Source: JALZUU01 sp964441245
Lineage (GTDB): Bacteria; Bacteroidota; Bacteroidia; Chitinophagales; Saprospiraceae
Assembly (NCBI GenBank): GCA_964441245.1
Contig: CAYTVR010000004.1
Span: 18,415-82,414, forward strand
Reading direction: 5' to 3'
Length of the DNA stretch: 64,000 nucleotides
Shown here: positions 63,834-64,000 of the stretch, in pieces
Position numbering within the stretch: position 1 is the stretch's first letter
Layout of the letters: every line of letters begins with the position of its first letter
Made by a program: the position numbers and the translations under genes
Notes under the pieces: model-generated
Database searches by the model: none
What the model saw: only the letters and a program-made list of their open reading frames with translations
Told to the model about the DNA's origin: nothing

Positions 63834-64000
63834 CTATAGACTTTTGATTACTGCCCTTGTTACCCGTTCACTATAACTGTTAATCTTCCAATGACTAGGA
63901 CTCCATCCTTTTAGAAAACGATGAAAGTCTGCCCAAGCAACTCGATATAAAGACCGCCATTCTTTTTCTAGTGCCTCATTTCTTTCCGAAAGTTCATTTT
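63834..64000 (-). CDS. Partial gene at the right edge, C-terminal end only
   Basis: The minus-strand reading frame enters from the right edge and ends with TAG at 63834-63836. The visible 54 residues (closing with WKINSYSERVTRAVIKSL) are Trp- and Arg-rich and contain the segment EKEWRSLYRVAWADFHRFLKG; they look like a genuine C-terminus with normal codon usage. I do not recognise the family. Its stop is two bases before the start of the phosphatase gene, which implies co-translation. Confidence 0.7.
   Translation of the reverse strand, partial: NELSERNEALEKEWRSLYRVAWADFHRFLKGWSPSHWKINSYSERVTRAVIKSL

Overview
The window reads as chromosomal DNA of an aerobic, gliding- or secretion-type Bacteroidota bacterium, most likely in or near the Saprospiraceae (inference). 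The grounds are: AT-rich DNA; promoters that fit the Bacteroidota consensus (TTTG, about 19-21 bases, then TAnnTTTG); start codons with no clear Shine-Dalgarno; three proteins with C-terminal type IX secretion (T9SS) sorting domains; SPII lipoproteins; a fused E1 alpha/beta 2-oxoacid dehydrogenase; and families typical of the phylum (DUF6503, DUF2807, DUF3857, membrane-AraC regulators, GG-leader peptides).

Layout. 0-6 kb: meaB-type GTPase, a surface lipoprotein with Ig-like repeats, and a short methylmalonyl-CoA mutase small subunit, separated by long non-coding DNA that holds inverted repeats. 5.8-8 kb: an iscS-iscU-iscA iron-sulfur operon. 8-18 kb: an SDR, a membrane protein, fused E1, an enoyl-CoA hydratase, an orphan double-glycine-leader peptide gene, a TPR-histidine kinase, a PqqB-like lipoprotein and a Bax-inhibitor-1 protein. 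18.3-26.1 kb: a phenylacetate operon (paaA-B-C-[DUF6503]-D-G-H-[MoaD/ThiS-like]-J) behind a recognisable promoter with two palindromes; paaE, paaK and paaZ are not in the window. 26.2-30.4 kb: a tightly coupled four-gene operon (DUF3857 transglutaminase-like, aspartic protease, triple CBM48-like protein, DnaJ-type zinc-finger mini-protein). 30.7-38.1 kb: a NUDIX hydrolase, a 1040-residue secreted phosphatase-like T9SS protein, a TlpA-like T9SS protein and an unusual photolyase/cryptochrome. Then tRNA-Leu(GAG).

38.5-47.7 kb is a xylose catabolic cluster: an FGGY xylulokinase fused to a coiled coil plus LuxR-type HTH, a seven-haem TPR cytochrome, a plain xylulokinase paralogue, xylose isomerase and a sodium/solute symporter. 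Xylose entering by the symporter would be isomerised by XylA and phosphorylated by XylB; the kinase-HTH fusion is placed to sense the same sugar and control the genes, which would be a new kind of sugar-responsive regulator.

48-64 kb: a small exported-protein transcription unit, MlaFE-type lipid transport, a second SDR, a GIN-domain adhesin-like protein, a membrane AraC regulator, an ECF sigma factor whose promoter matches almost base for base the promoter of a second nearby operon (membrane protein + Hsp20), two paralogous FG-GAP proteins, a TANGO2/ATP-grasp overlapping pair, an inositol-monophosphatase-family enzyme and a partial gene cut by the right edge.

The strongest leads are the kinase-HTH fusion, the shared ECF promoter, a 107-121 bp hairpin-forming repeat that occurs three times in the same orientation just after stop codons, the paa promoter/operator region, and the orphan GG-leader peptide.
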